Positions 34,814 to 47,840 are shown, counted from the stretch's first letter. The stretch: DNA of 64,000 nucleotides from Lumnitzera littorea (GCA_024138015.1 JAMXBB010000009.1:9605661-9669660), one strand, 5' to 3'. A program made the numbers and translations. The notes: generated from the letters alone by a model not told the origin.

Positions 34814-37739
34814 TGTCAGCCCCAAAGCTAAGCCAATTGATCGTAGGATTGAACTTAGAACATAAGTTTTGGACGATCGGTTAAGGAATCCAATTAAACT
34901 CCAAATTATAAACTATTGAGAGAAATATTAGTAAAAATGACCTCGTAAACTTGAATCTAAGAAAATAAGTAATAAAATAGGAGATTATAAAATTTTCAAA
35001 ATTTAAACATAATAATTGCTAATTACCGAAAAGACAAAAAGTGTAATCTAATAACTAATAAATTACTAGAGATAGATTATATGTATACTAAAAATTTTAG
35101 AATGACCAAAATAATAATTAGGAATGTTCACGTGTACCCCACATGTATTTACATGTAGATAAAAATACGTATAATTATCTAAATTGGCCGAAAACTAAGC
35201 AAATAATTAAAGAAAAATATAAAATAATTATGGAAAAATCAGAAAAAATCAGAAGAGGATAAGCTGAATCAAGATCAGGTCGTGGCAGGTCTAGATCAGA
35301 AAAAGAAAAATCAACCAATAAAATTTGGACAACCTAAAAGCCAAAAATCAAGGAATTTAGGTAAAGTCTTGTCAAATTAATACATATTAATTACTACAAT
35401 TGTCTATAAATAGGGGAAAATTTTCCAAAAGTCATTTGGTCAGTTTAGCATCTGAGAAAAATAGGAACACTGAAAAAATCGAGAGAAAATTCAGAAAATA
35501 AAAAAAGAAAAGAAAACTGTGCAGATTAGGCAAGTGAACCAAACCCACCACTCACCACCACCTAGGACCGAACCACCACCACCACCTTACATTAGAACCA
35601 CCACCTGGACCGGCCGATAACCTTGGACCGGGTTTGGACGGCCAGAAAGCTTCGAACCGGTTAGTCATTTATTCACCCCGATTTTTGAATAATTTTGTAA
35701 AATTAGTTATTTTGCCCAGAAAATTATGAAACTTGTTATCCTGAGGTTTTATTGTATGTAGATTTAGGGAAAAATATTTGTTTAGTTTAATTATGTATGA
35801 AAATATAAGGTCCTTAACAAATTGTTCAAAACCGAGCATAATTAAACCGAAAAATAAATAGGCTTAGGAGTGTAGTTTGGAGCTCAAAATTTTTCTGTAG
35901 GATGCTCATATAATGTAGAACAGTGCTATGAAGCCATTTTTTTTAAATTAATTTTTGAAATTTTTAAGTTAATTTTTAGCCCTAAAATGATGGAAAAATT
36001 AGGTAATTTGGAGTTAATTAGGTCATTAGGATATTAATTACTGATTTAGATAGTAATTAGATGTTTAAGGATGTTAATCTCTGATGTGGAACCCTAATCC
36101 TAACCTTTGGAGTATTAAGTATGGTTAATTTAGGAAATGAGGTAATTAATATAAGAAATTAGTAATATGTGAAATTGTAAATTAATAAATTTAAAAAATT
36201 AGGGTTATTTAGATAATATTAGAATAAAAATTAGAATAATATTAAATCTGAATCAAGATTGAATTTTAGGTAATTATATAAAAAAAAAAAAGATTTTCTC
36301 ACATCGGGGATAAATCCAGTACCCTAATTAGGACTAGCGTGTACCAAATAGCTTAAAATATTAAATTAAAACCCAATAGAATATTTGAATACTCGAGCTT
36401 AATGTGATTAATTTCACATTAGGATTCGAGCATGTTTAGGATTTAGAAATCGAACTAAAACCTAATTTAGAAATTGATGCGGAAACCGAAACCGAACCCG
36501 AACCTAACCTCAAACTTAGAATAATTATAAAAGACTTAAGACCTAGATAATTAGGTATATTAAACCCTAAACAAAACATAATAATAAGCGTTATAAGATA
36601 AAATGAACCTATAATAGTTATATGAAAAGTTGAAACCACGTTTGTGTTATAGGGATGATCGGCGATGGCCTGAGCAAATTGGACCTCGAGTGAGTGAGCG
36701 AGGAATCAAGGTAAGTTGGGATTAATACGATACTGTATTTTGGAGGCTTAAGATTATGCTTGGTTGTGCTTATTAGATAGTTGAATATGTGTATGTACTT
36801 GAATATAGGTGATGTTATGATTCTGTTTGTTGCTCTGGCACGTATTGTATGAAAGGATTGATCACCCTAAATTGGACTTAATTAAATATCCGACTAGTAA
36901 TCATAATCGAACATGCATGGCAACCCGTTAGGAGAACTTATGACTCTCCGGCCAAATATCGACCCATTCAAAAGGGATAGTGCAGGATTACAAAATGGTC
37001 CCTTCTTCATCCTCAGTCGAACTAAGTGACAGGAGAGGAGGTCGCGGCGAGGGTGAAGACAGTGGTTCGAAGGTAGTTGCGGGAGGAGCAAGGTCTCCAT
37101 TACACAAGCCTGGGTTTGGTTGTGAGCTGTTGCATTAACGGCAACTCCTCAACCCGGATTAGAGCAAGCGCAATTTCTCTAATCTCACGACGGGTCGGAT
37201 AACGTCGTGCGATGGCATTTGCTTGCACATGCATTGCACCTAATAAGTGATTGAGAACCTTGTTGTGTTTTTAGTATAGTTTTAAGTCCCCCGTCCTAAC
37301 TTACTGAGCTGTGGTTATTTATATCCCTATAGACATCGTGCAGGTGCTGGCTAAGAAGCGGCATATAACTACTCCAAAGCTAGCAACTGCTGGATCCTGG
37401 GGAGTGAGGAAAAACATGTGAAGAATAAACTCACATTTTTAAGGTCCAAGTTTTTATTTTAGAATTATTTTTCATTTCCGAATGTTGTAATAACTAGGAA
37501 ATATACTATAGAGAAATATTGTAAACTTTAACTGCAATAACTGAATTATAACATATATATAATTCCTCACTTTTATAGGTAAATGATTTATTTAAATTAC
37601 AAACTGTTTACTTCAAAGCGGGTTAGTCGTGGACGCCTTGTGTGGATCAGGTCTAAGATAGCGGTTGTAAGGCCAACTTCTATCTTAGGATGGTTTACAC
37701 GGCGGGGCTGTTACGACTCTGCCGCTTCGGGGCGTAACA
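34814..37739 (+). mobile_element. Solo LTR of a Ty3/gypsy element, 2.9 kb
   Basis: Starts TGTCAGCCCC and ends GGGGCGTAACA, which mirror each other as LTR ends do, and is flanked by the exact 5-base duplication CAACT (34809-34813 and 37740-37744). It carries a promoter (CTATAAATAGGGG near 35403) and no coding domain, so it is a solo LTR left by recombination. The size and the TGTTACG/CGTAACA ends suggest a Tekay/Del-type chromovirus, but that is inference. It sits in the 3' untranslated part of the copia element. Confidence 0.85.
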
Positions 37740-37744
37740 CAACT

Positions 37745-39034
37745 TGCGTAAAAGATACCCAAACTGCTGTGTCCTTAATACCTTAGTAAAAATATCAGCG
37801 AGTTGCTTAAAGCTATGTACATAAGCAGTTTGAACATATCCATGTTGAATCTCATCATGAATAAAATGACAATCAATTTCAATGTGCTTTGTTCGCTCAT
37901 TAAACACGGGATTTGCACTAATGTGTAAAGCTGCTTGACTATCACAATACAACAGCATGGGATAAGAGTGTACAACACCGAAAGACAGTAAAAGACCCTT
38001 TAACCATTTCAGTTCACATACAGTAGTAGCCATGGAACGATATTCTGCTTCAGCAGAGGATCTCCACACTGTATGTTGCTTTTTAGTCTTCCAAGAAATG
38101 GGAGAAGTCCCTAACATAACAAAAATATCCAATAAGAGATCGTCGAGTTAAAGGACAACTCCCCCAATCAGAATCACAATAAGCATACAACCGAAGATCA
38201 CTATCAACTCGTAAAAGTATTCCTTGTCCAGGATTGCCCTTTAAATAACGAACCACGCGCAAAGCTGCTTCCCAATGAGCTTCCCTTGGTTGATGCATAA
38301 ATTGTGCCAAAATATGAACACTATAGGACAACTCAGGTTAAGTAAGAGTCAAGTAGATCAGTCTTCTTACCAATCTCCGATACTTCTCTGAATCTGCCAA
38401 CAATGCATTTTCTACTAAGGCTAAATGATGATTTTGTTCAATGGGAAAACTAGATGGTTTAGCACCCAATAATCCAGCTTCACTGATAATATCCAAAGCA
38501 TATTTCCGTTGGTAAAGAAAAATTCCTTCTTAATTCCGAGCCACCTTTACGCCTAAAAAATACTTCAATGTTCCCAAATCTTTCATGTAGAAGCAGTGGC
38601 ATAAATAATCTTTAAACTTCTGAATGGTAACTCCATTATTCCCCGCAATAACAAGATCATTGACATACACCAATATACTCAAATGTATCTTGTCTCGATT
38701 TAAAGTACACAATGAATAATCAGATTGAGATTGAAGAAATCCATACCGCTTTAATGCAGTTGTCAATTTGGAAAACCAACATCGGGGAGCCTGTCGTAAC
38801 CCATAAAGTGATTTACGTAATCGACAAACTTTGCCAGGCTGTTGGGTAGAGAACCCAGGTGGCATCTTCATGTACACCTCTTCTTCTAAATCTCTATGCA
38901 AGAATGCATTATGAACATCCATTTGATGGAGTTCCCATCTCTTTATTGCTGCCACCGAAAGAAAAGTACATACAGTAACCATTTTTACAACAGGAGCGAA
39001 GGTCTCATTGTAGTCAATTCCTTCAATCTGATTA
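37745..39034 (-). pseudogene. Copia reverse transcriptase and RNase H relic
   Basis: Reading - strand from 39034: ETFAPVVKMVTV, then WELHQMDVHNAFLH, VYMKMPPGF, KSLYGLRQAPRCW, and LVYVNDLVIAGN, the catalytic YVDD box with its first Asp changed to Asn. After a break near 38525-38335 come the RNase H parts (AYCDSDWGSCPLTRRS, SSAEAEYRSMA, LYCDSQAALHI, ERTKHIEIDCHFI). The end LADIFTK is typical of copia. A stop near 38525, a missing stretch and a frameshift near 38100 disable it. Confidence 0.85.
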
Positions 39035-39655
39035 TTGGCAATGGTTCTATGCTCAAAATATTGGAACGAACTGCTCCATATAATGCATCTTCCAACCCCA
39101 TCAAAAACTGATGAAGCCTCTCTTCTTCTCGTTTCTTGTCAAGTTCAACTGCAATATTACAATTGCATCTTCCACAACGGCAGATGGGAATTTGCTCATA
39201 ATTCGCAAGCTCTTCCCAGAGTTGTTTCAATTTCCCATAATAAGTCACAATCGACATACCTCTCTGTTTGCAATTGGCATGTTCTGCCTTGATCTGCTGA
39301 ACACGAGGTCCATTGGCGATAGAGAATCGCTCTTTGATATCTTCACATAAATCCTTTGCAATCTCCATATATGTTATGGTAGATCGCAGTGTTAGCTCGA
39401 TTGTATTAAGCATCCATGAAACCAACATTGAATTCACAGTCCACCAATCCTCTAATTCAATGGAATCATCAACAGGTTGATTAATCGTTCTATTAATAAA
39501 TCCGAATTTCTTCTTGGCCCTCAACGACGTTCGTATCGCTCAAGCCCATTCATCATAATTGTCTCATTTTAATTGCACCTGAGTAATTATATTACCAAGA
39601 TTATCACTCGAAGTCAACAGGTAAGAGGAGGCTGGTTTTTTTCCCTCGCTAGTTA
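39035..39655 (-). pseudogene. Copia gag relic fused to the polymerase
   Basis: From about 39655 on the - strand: LLTSSDNLGNIITQVQLK, a stop-interrupted linker, then the UBN2-type gag body (FGFINRTINQP, LEDWWTVNSMLVSWMLNTIE, KERFSIANGPRVQQIKAE, YYGKLKQLWEELANYE, LHQFLMGLEDALYGAVRSNI). It ends at SIEPLPI, and within a few bases polymerase sequence begins in another frame. The zinc knuckle, protease and integrase expected between them are gone. Confidence 0.85.
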
Positions 39656-39684
39656 TAGCGTTTTTTTTTTTTTTTTTAAACCAG

Positions 39685-39696
39685 GCTCTGATACCA
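39685..39696 (-). other. Primer-binding site (initiator Met tRNA) of the copia element
   Basis: The - strand reads TGGTATCAGAGC directly next to the right LTR, the standard copia primer site. Confidence 0.9.
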
Positions 39697-39870
39697 TATA
39701 AATTTTGAGAAGAAAATTTTTGTGTGATTTTATTCATATCACAGGCCAAAGAGGGTCAATATATATACAACATAGACGTACTAACCAAACTTCTAAACAT
39801 AGAAAACAAATATCCTAAATATACTCTTTACACAATTGACAGATATTTACAGATCCTAAAATATTCTAAT
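39696..39870 (-). repeat. 5' LTR of the copia element
   Basis: Partner of 34597-34771, adjoining the primer site. The outer flank is the target duplication ACATA. Confidence 0.9.
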
Positions 39871-39875
39871 ACATA

Positions 39876-42079
39876 GTAGTATAAAATTCTTTAAGTTGCA
39901 TCTTATAGATGCGATACTTTTGTAAATTATATTACCGTATCTACTATATATGATTTAGTGTTGGTATTTATGTATTTAATTTCACAAAACTTATATTTCT
40001 ATAAATTTTTTTTAAGGTTTCGGTAGATATGTACTAAACCCTCATTGAGAATATGGCTGATGCTTAAACCAGCTAAAGTTGGTTCTAAATTGTGAATTGG
40101 CATGGAATCAACCTATCCATTAAGTGTACCAAAATGGGCTCATCTATGGCATGCCTAAACCAGCTAAAGGCTCATTAGTTTATGTTAATTTATGCATTTC
40201 AAGCCTCTAACCCACCTAAACCAGTAGTTTTAAACCAAAATTTTTCTTTACAATTTACATTAAATATTATATCATATATTACATATATATATATATATAC
40301 ACACACACTATCATATCATGTATATCTATACATATTATTATATATATTATACATATTAACATGTATAATATGTATTATAGTAAAGGGAAGTTGCTTTTTT
40401 AATTATTATAACTAACAACATGTTATATTATAATTTTAATTATTAAATATATTCATATGCTAGTTATTAAAAGAATTCAAAACTTATCGTATAAACTTTT
40501 CAGCTATTGTCCATTACTTACAAATTTTTCTTATTATACAGTTACCATTTTCTATTATATTTACTTTTACGGTTATTATTGTTTTCCTTTTCTATTATTT
40601 TAGTTATCTAACATTACTATTATTTAGAAAATTCATCGTACTTTTTACTTGACCATCATTTGCTATTATAGTAAAGACTTCTCTTTAGAAAATTTATTAC
40701 AATTTTGATTTTACTAATATATATTATTGGCATTATTCTATATTATAAAGTTCAATTATATATATATATATATATATTTACCTACTAGTATAAGTATATG
40801 CAATGAATAATTTATAACTTTGGAGTTAGGCTTGTATATCATGATAAAACAGTCATTTGCTATGCGTGCACACTTGACAATATGTTGTTGCTATCTTATA
40901 GAGTGCATACACCAAGAAGCAACCTAAGTATTTGAAAGTATGGAATTAATGGCTATACTTAGACTCTATCAAAAGATCTTAGGCAAGGGACAATGCGGAG
41001 GACCAAAATTTATTACATTAAAATGGTGAGCTAAAATTACTATTTATTTGGGTTTGACACATTTGTTTAAGTAATGGAGATTAAGGAGCCTAGTTTGTAA
41101 GTTAAAATGACTTAAGGAGGTTTAAGGTGGGATTGAGACAACAGTTGTTGAATCAGTCCTTTTGCTTTCAAACCCTCTTAGGAGGGTTCACATACTCAAC
41201 AAAGAAGTTTACTATTCTTCGGCCCATAACAAGCTCATTAGGATAACTCCGAATGAGTAAGCTTAATCTTATCAGTCAATTATAAACTCGATCTAATAAA
41301 TATCATCAAGTCTAAAAGTCTATAAATACTCAAAATACCTCCTCACTCAGGACTTTTAGAAGCTTTAAAGGTTAAAGAAGTAGTGTAAGGTTTTGTAAAA
41401 ATTGCTCTTAAAGATTAAATAAAACTAAAAAGAAGAACAAGTCATTACTCAACTAGGGATAATGCGGTTTATGCTTAGTAGCCCCTCACAGGTTATAAGT
41501 GTATTTGAGTTACTAAGATTATGTGGTTCTCCTCCTGACTATTTCATTCTAAGTCCTCTTTTCAAATGTAATTCATACGTCACTCCTTTAAGGTTACATG
41601 TTAGGGCAAGACTCATCTAACATATATGTGACAACATCAACTAGATCCCAACTTTACAATTAGCAAGACGTGATAAATAGAAAGTGATTATGTCTACTAT
41701 TATTATAAAAAAAAATTTAATCTACCTTTTTTTTTTATACTTTCAATTTATGTTTAACATTCTTATAAATGTTTACAAAATTATGGAAAATTGATTTGTA
41801 TTGTTAAATAGAGGAAAGACTTCCTATATTGGATGAACTTAATGTCAATTATAATGAGAGTTCAGATGAATGGCAAAAGCTAAAAGAGCATAATGATGTA
41901 CGTGTCTTGAAAACTGCTAGCTATTGGATTGAAAAAATAAGTTTGTGAAATGACAAGCAATACCTTTTGTTAGAATTTTTTATTATTTATTGTGTTTGCT
42001 TTTTCAAAGTATCTTACGTGAGGTTTATTTGTGATGACGTCTTTGGTTGTAAACAAAGACTTGGATTCGAGTAATTGTT
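39876..42079. other. AT-rich intergenic region, one LTR-like stretch
   Basis: AT and AC/AT microsatellites lie at about 40275-40310 and 40757-40778. Between about 41020 and 41620 the composition is LTR-like with a TATA box (CTATAAATACTC near 41320) and a short open leader, but no partner or target duplication was found. No gene is seen. Confidence 0.45.
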
Positions 42080-42504
42080 TTAAGAAGCCAAAGGATTGTA
42101 TGATCCTTTACCAAAACCCTTTCTAAACTTCAATCACTTAACTCAATCTCTCCATCTTGGATCTAATTTCAGTGGATACTTTCTCAATTTTAATTTCATT
42201 AATCCATTTTCAAGTTCACCTACTATATTATTTACTCTTTACTTAACACTAATTAATCCCTTAATTTAGCTTCTAATTCAAAATTTTTATTAACACTGCA
42301 TTAGGGTTCTTCAACTATAATTCTTTTAGTCTTTTTTTTTTTTAACTTCATTGCAATGTTTGATATGATAACTTGATTGATGTTTGTTGTTAATTACTTA
42401 AACTATTTAATTTTACTTATATTGATCTATTAAGTTTGATTAGGGTTTAGGGTAAAGTTTTGAACTTTAAGGTTTTTATAAGGAATTGAGTTATTAGGTA
42501 TTGA

Positions 42505-43603
42505 TGATGGTTTTTCATTAAGCTGAGCTTCAAACCTCCGTAAACCTTTTAGAACATTAACAAGCCTTCATGGACATGCCAGGAGTCCTGGTGGGCCTGC
42601 AACTAGAGAATACAACTAAAGTGAGCATTGGGGTTTCCTTTAACGCTTGACATAGTTATTCTGATACTAAAGCCAGTTACAAACGTGATATAATAAGTAT
42701 GTAAGTTTGGTTGAGATGGAGTATTAGAAGTTAGACTCTGTCTAGTTGAATATAAATAGTATTTATAGGTGTACTTAGTTGAATTCCTCCCTAAGGAATG
42801 GATTACTAGCCCTTGGGCTATGGGTCATCATGATCTCTTGGCATGGTTAGGCAATGATGGCTCTAACTGTGCTTAGTAGCATAAGGTAGGGCTACAAATG
42901 AGCGAGTCAAGCTTTTAAAGGCTTAAACTCAGCTTGTTTAGAAATTATCAAGTTCAAGCTTGAGTTCAAGCCGAGCTTTTTATCGAGTCTAAAATCGAGA
43001 ATCAAGCTCAACTCATTTAAATAAATGAGTTTTGTCTTGAGCCTAAACTTGACTCATTTACTAATCAAGCTCGAGCCTAAAGTAAGTTAACGTTGAGCTT
43101 ATTAACGAGCCTAAGTATATAAAATTAAGAAATATATAAATAAATAAATTAACAAATGGCAAATAAGGATTAGATTATATATTATATATTATCCTATAAT
43201 ATATTATATATTTATATATACTATATAGATATTAACCTTTAAATTTTAATAATATATATAAAATTCATAAACCTACTCACAAGCCTAAACAAACCGGTTT
43301 GCGAGCTTGAACTAGAGCTTGAGCTCAGCTCGTTTAGGTAAATAAGCTTCATCTTTAGCTCAAACTTGACTTATTTATCAAATAACTCGAGTAGCTCGTG
43401 AGTAACTCAACTCATTTGCAGCCTTAGCATAAGGATCTTCTCCCCCTTAATGTTATGTGGCTTGAGAATGTTATGCCCATAATGTGCCCCTTGGAGATGG
43501 GGGCTAGCTTGGTCGAGTTGTGTTCCTACATAATAGAAAAGGGGTTCAAACTTGAGTTAGGTTGGGCTTTCAAGCTCGAGTCTAAAATTTGCTATCATCA
43601 CTT
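42505..43603. mobile_element. Insertion in the intron of fragment B, member of the 22.3 kb repeat family
   Basis: Flanked by the exact direct repeat GGTATTGA (42497-42504 and 43604-43611), which in copy C is a single GGCATTGA. The element begins TGATGG and ends ATCATCACTT, with inverted TGATGAT ends if read a few bases in or out. Parts match 22560-22700. It may be an LTR-type or hAT-type repeat; the class is open. Confidence 0.7.
42887..43426. mobile_element. hAT-type MITE, 540 bp, nested
   Basis: Terminal inverted repeats TAGGGCTACAAATGAG and, reversed, TAAGGCTGCAAATGAG (14 of 16) and an exact 8-base target duplication GCATAAGG (42879-42886, 43427-43434). The interior repeats GAGCTTGAGC/CTCGAGC words that occur in plant hAT-like MITEs. 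Inserted into the element at 42505-43603. Confidence 0.85.
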
Positions 43604-44050
43604 GGTATTGAGAAATGAATCAATTTTAAGCTGCAATTTCCATATTTTATTGATTTTTTTCATTAAATATTTCCATTTACACTTCTTGTAATCCCTTTTT
43701 AAGTAGATTGCAATTTTCAATTGATAACTTGATTGATATTTTTGTTACCTGTTTGGGGTAATTAGATTTAGTTAACTTTGACCTTTTAAGTGAATTAATT
43801 TTTGAATTTATTCCAATTGAAGATTGGAGTTAAGGCAAAGTTGTGAACGTCAAGGTTAAGTTGCAGTTTCCTTGTTTCTGTTGTGTTTAGTGTTTACTAT
43901 TAACTGTTTAGGATATTTAGTTTGATTGATCTATTAAATACTGTGTTTTCACTTTAAAGGTTAAGGTTGCAATCTTTTAAGGTTGTTAAGATATTAGGCC
44001 ATTGGGAATCGAGAACTAAATCATAGTTAAGTTGCATTTATCTATTCAAA

Positions 44051-47000
44051 ACCCACTAATCTAACATATATGTAGTTAAGTTGAATAAACATTATATATA
44101 CATAGATAGGGCTATTCATAAACTAGGACCAAACTAAACTAAAGCTCAAAGTGTAATTCTTTTATATTTTGGTTTAGTTTCCTTCATGGTATAAAGAAGG
44201 TTCAAACAATTCGTGGTTTGGTTCTAGAAGATTTAAACCAAAATGAACCACATGAACTAGAACTAAATCGCTTCTTATTTTAAAAAAAAAAAAAAGAAAG
44301 CAACATTTTTTACTTTTACACCTCGTCAACATTTTAATTTAGCCCCATTTGCCTTTTCTTTTCTTCTTCTTTTTTTTTTTTTCTTTTTGCCATTCTTCAT
44401 TTTACTCTCATCGTCCACTATCCACTTCCTTTCCTTCATTGCTCTCTTATCTTTAGTAGACTTATGCATCTTAACTATTACTTAAGATGTAACATCTCCA
44501 TGATATGATGTTGTGTGACTTTAATTCTTATCTAATATTCCTTAATTTGAATATTAATGTTAGTTGAGAGCTCTTATACCTATCAATATTATAAAAAAAT
44601 AACATAGACGAACCAAACTAAATTGCACTTGAAGTGGTTGGATTCAAAACTTTGAACCATTGAAAGTAGTTCAATTTATTAAATGTTTGAATTGAACCAA
44701 ATTGAACCTAACCACGAACATGGTGTTATCACTAAAAAGGTTACAACCATTTTAGTTTTTTAAATTCTTTTTAAAATTACCTTTATACACTTCTTTTTAT
44801 TATGTAAACCTTATCTTCATCATACATAAAATAAAATAAAATAAAGGACTAGTGCTGTAAAATCATAAGAAAACATGAACAACCTATCTATCTCCTCATT
44901 TTCATAGTTTTGTGCAAATCGTCTTCGTAATACCATATACATTTCCTTACTCTCATAAGTTATGTAACTAATGTATATTTTTATATAAATAACTTATAGA
45001 CATATACACATCACTTATGCATTGATTGATAATATAATTCCATAACCACGACAAATTGTACGTTTCACACAAATTCGTGTAAAAAATTAATATCATCTTT
45101 AGCATGCTAGAAAGAATCTAGAATAAAATCACAATTCTAAGTTCTATTCATAATTTTGGGTATATTCATTTTCTCGTGCTTAGAAGTACTTTTAGAACGT
45201 AGAGTCACGACTTTAACTTCAAGAGGTAATTGAATTCTGTATTTGAGAAGGCAAAATCCTTACTCAATTAGGCATTTATTTATTATCATTAATTAAAATT
45301 ACTTATTAAACCTCCAAACTAATTATGACATTTAATAATTAAGAGTGTTTTCAATAAATACTCTTAAATGAACATTTCATTTTATTTCGTGGTCATTTTT
45401 AAATATAAGAATGGATTTATCATTTCGATCTTAGTTCCATTTTACTTCGTTTCGATTCATTTCATGTTGGATCATTTCTATATATCAAATGTAACCTAAG
45501 AAGCATGAACATTATTTTTGTCTTTCTATAAGTAATCCTTAATCTTTAAGTTTCTCCCCTACCCCCAAACCCCCACCATATGAAATGTTATATCATTAGA
45601 TAATTTTATTATTTAAGAAAACAATAAAGAAAAACAATTGTTCACTTATACACTTGAGAATGTCTTATTAAGCCATCCCCAATTACAGGAGCTTAACATA
45701 AATATTCTTGGCCAAGCTGGAATATCTCGTTATAAATAATAAACCAGAATATGATTGGAGTTATATTCAGTAGAAATTTAGAATTTTAAACCTTATATTT
45801 TATAGATAATTAATTAAATAAATTTTAGGGAGGAATCAAGTTCGTTAATAATAATAAAAAAAAATTATGAAGCTTTGAGAAAAATAATAATAAATAAAAA
45901 AAATAAAGATATATATATATTTTTATAAGTTTTAGTATTCAAATATGATACATAGTTCAATGTAAAAATCGGAACTGAAAAATATCGTGTTTTTAATATT
46001 AAATAGTTAACTAATAAATGAATTAATATCAGTCTCTCCAAATATTGGGTAATGGCATAAAAATATTAATTTCAGTATATTTTCATATTTTATAATAAAT
46101 TTTAATCTTATCCATAAATTTTCTTTGAAATGCAATGTAAAAATAATTTTAACATGCATAGGACTTTTACATATATAAAAAGGTCAAACAAACAAATATT
46201 TTGAAAAATTAACTTGACTCAAGTTATATATATATATATAGAAGTCTTGAGATCTGATAGGAGGGACGTAGGACTCTCTCTTAGTCTTCTGTCTTTTCTT
46301 CTTTTCACACTTCTAGTGATGCTTCAAATTTCTCCTTATCTAACTCATTATCTACTTAATAAAACTACAACTTAAACTCACCTACATAAACTAACCTAAC
46401 CCGACTTTCAACCCAACACCACTACCAAGGTGCAACCACCAACTTATTTTTGAAAATCGTGCACAAGAATAGACCCCTAGGCTGACTCCTTAACACTTGA
46501 AAATTTTTCTAAGTGTTAGAAATACCTCTCTAAATCAAATACTTTAAGCTTCAATTTCTTCCACCATCAACCATCAATTAGAGAGTCAGCACCACCATTT
46601 CATAGTATGTGTGAGATACTATAAGTAACAGTCATTAGTATGACTAAAATCTGACATTACGATAAGATATTAGACCCCAAATTTCAAGTAATTTTCTTTT
46701 CTTACTGAAAATTATAGCTTTATATATGTAAATGTATCCAAATAAAGTTTTTTTTTTTACCAATATATCTTTGTAAAAAGTATATGAAATGAAACTTGAT
46801 ATATACTAGAATATATTCCAAACTACTTTATTAAAAAGTACACTTGAAATTGCTTGACATGTGAAGATTAAAATTGGAACATAACATATGTAGGTATATA
46901 TAAATGGTCATGTTTTATAATGGCTGGTGGAGCTTCTTTGATTCAATTTTCAAATGTGTTTTTGAAAAGATCTTGGAAAAATATTTGCATAATCAGAAAG

Positions 47001-47840
47001 TGCACATAAACTAGATTCAAGATATAATAATTTTATATGATTTGAATGATAAATCAAGGAAGAAAAGTTGGGTTCAAATTTGACAATTATGTAGAAAAAT
47101 CTGCAACTTGGATGTTGATAAATGCTAAAATAATTTATCCCACATGGAAAATTTGTGTATGCTCTATCCTCTTTATAAGACAATATGAGGAAGTAACCAT
47201 TGAGAAATTAAAATAAATTATCTTACATCATGTATTTGCTTATGCCTTTCCTTCTCTATTACACATAATTTAATGGAAATTAAGAAGAAGTAGTAATAAA
47301 GAAAAGAAATCACGTTGTTCACAAAAATTTGCACGAGTTGATTCTGCTCCTTAGCTTGGTTCGTGGATGAATGCTTCATTAATGAAAATTAGTCCCATAT
47401 GGTTTAGTTTGGTTGGTGGAAGAGCCTCTCATACACAAATAAATAAATCAAGTGTGAGAAAAAATAACATGCTTGGTCTAGTTCGTTGGTTTGCTTTGGT
47501 TAGCTCGGTCCTTCTTAGCTATGGGCTATTAAAAGAACGAAAAAAAAAAAATTATTTTGAATATCTTGAAGAATATTTTTATAATGGTTACGTGAATGTG
47601 TATATGTATAGAAACGCTACACGTATATATATTTATATATACATTCTCTTTTCACTAATATATATGAAAAAAAAAGATAATGTTAATAATAAGAGATAAT
47701 TTTCTGTAAGCTTTAATAGTTGAAAATACTTATTATTTCATGGAGATTTATAATAATAATAATTGAATAACGAGATGAGGAGATTTAAATAAAATTCAGT
47801 TAATCGATTTATTTTTAAAATCTTATTTCATCACTTAAAA
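44051..47840. other. AT-rich intergenic, MITE-like fragments, no gene
   Basis: 44105-44730 may be a decayed hAT-type MITE: it starts TAGGGCTATTCAT and ends, reversed, in a weakly similar AACACCATGTTC, with GAACCAAA words inside. 45360-45505 shares its end (ATATATCAAATGTAACCTAAG) with 55800-55820 and contains CATTTC/TTCATT words. Open frames at 46950-47183 (-) and 47367-47699 (+) are of biased composition and have no homology I recognise. Confidence 0.45.

Larger units (their letters stand above)
34592..39875 (-). mobile_element. Internally deleted Ty1/copia retrotransposon with a nested solo LTR
   Basis: Two near-identical ~175 bp LTRs (34597-34771 and 39696-39870) bound the element and the 5-base target duplication ACATA is exact on both sides (34592-34596, 39871-39875). 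The - strand carries an initiator-Met tRNA primer site next to the right LTR and a G-rich polypurine tract (GAGGGGGGT) next to the left LTR. Gag and the reverse transcriptase/RNase H part are present; protease, integrase and the start of the polymerase are missing. A 2.9 kb foreign LTR sits in the 3' untranslated part. Confidence 0.9.
42080..44050 (+). pseudogene. RHD3: RHD3 fragment B: exon 1 and part of intron 1 only
   Basis: 42080-42504 and 43612-44050 align to 58170-59285 of copy C, including TTAACTCAATCTCTCCATCT just before the start codon. At the start-codon position copy C reads AATGGGTAAT; here it reads AGTGGATACT (42171-42180), so both the ATG and the GT of the first splice donor are lost. 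About 170 bases of leader (58210-58375 of C) are missing and no further exon follows. Two nested insertions split the intron. It cannot make an RHD3 protein. Confidence 0.85.

Noticed and set aside
37583..37786. 67-codon frame at the end of the solo LTR
   Set aside because: It spans the LTR/copia junction, so it is chance reading through two elements.
42436..42460. TTAGGGTTTAGGG as an interstitial telomere
   Set aside because: Fewer than two exact units; it is part of the ~220 bp intron repeat.
44105..44730. hAT MITE with full terminal repeats
   Set aside because: The ends match only weakly and no 8-base duplication was found, so it is mentioned only as possible.
47367..47699. 110-codon + strand frame
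   Set aside because: Lys/Tyr/Ile-rich low-complexity translation of AT microsatellite sequence; no homology.
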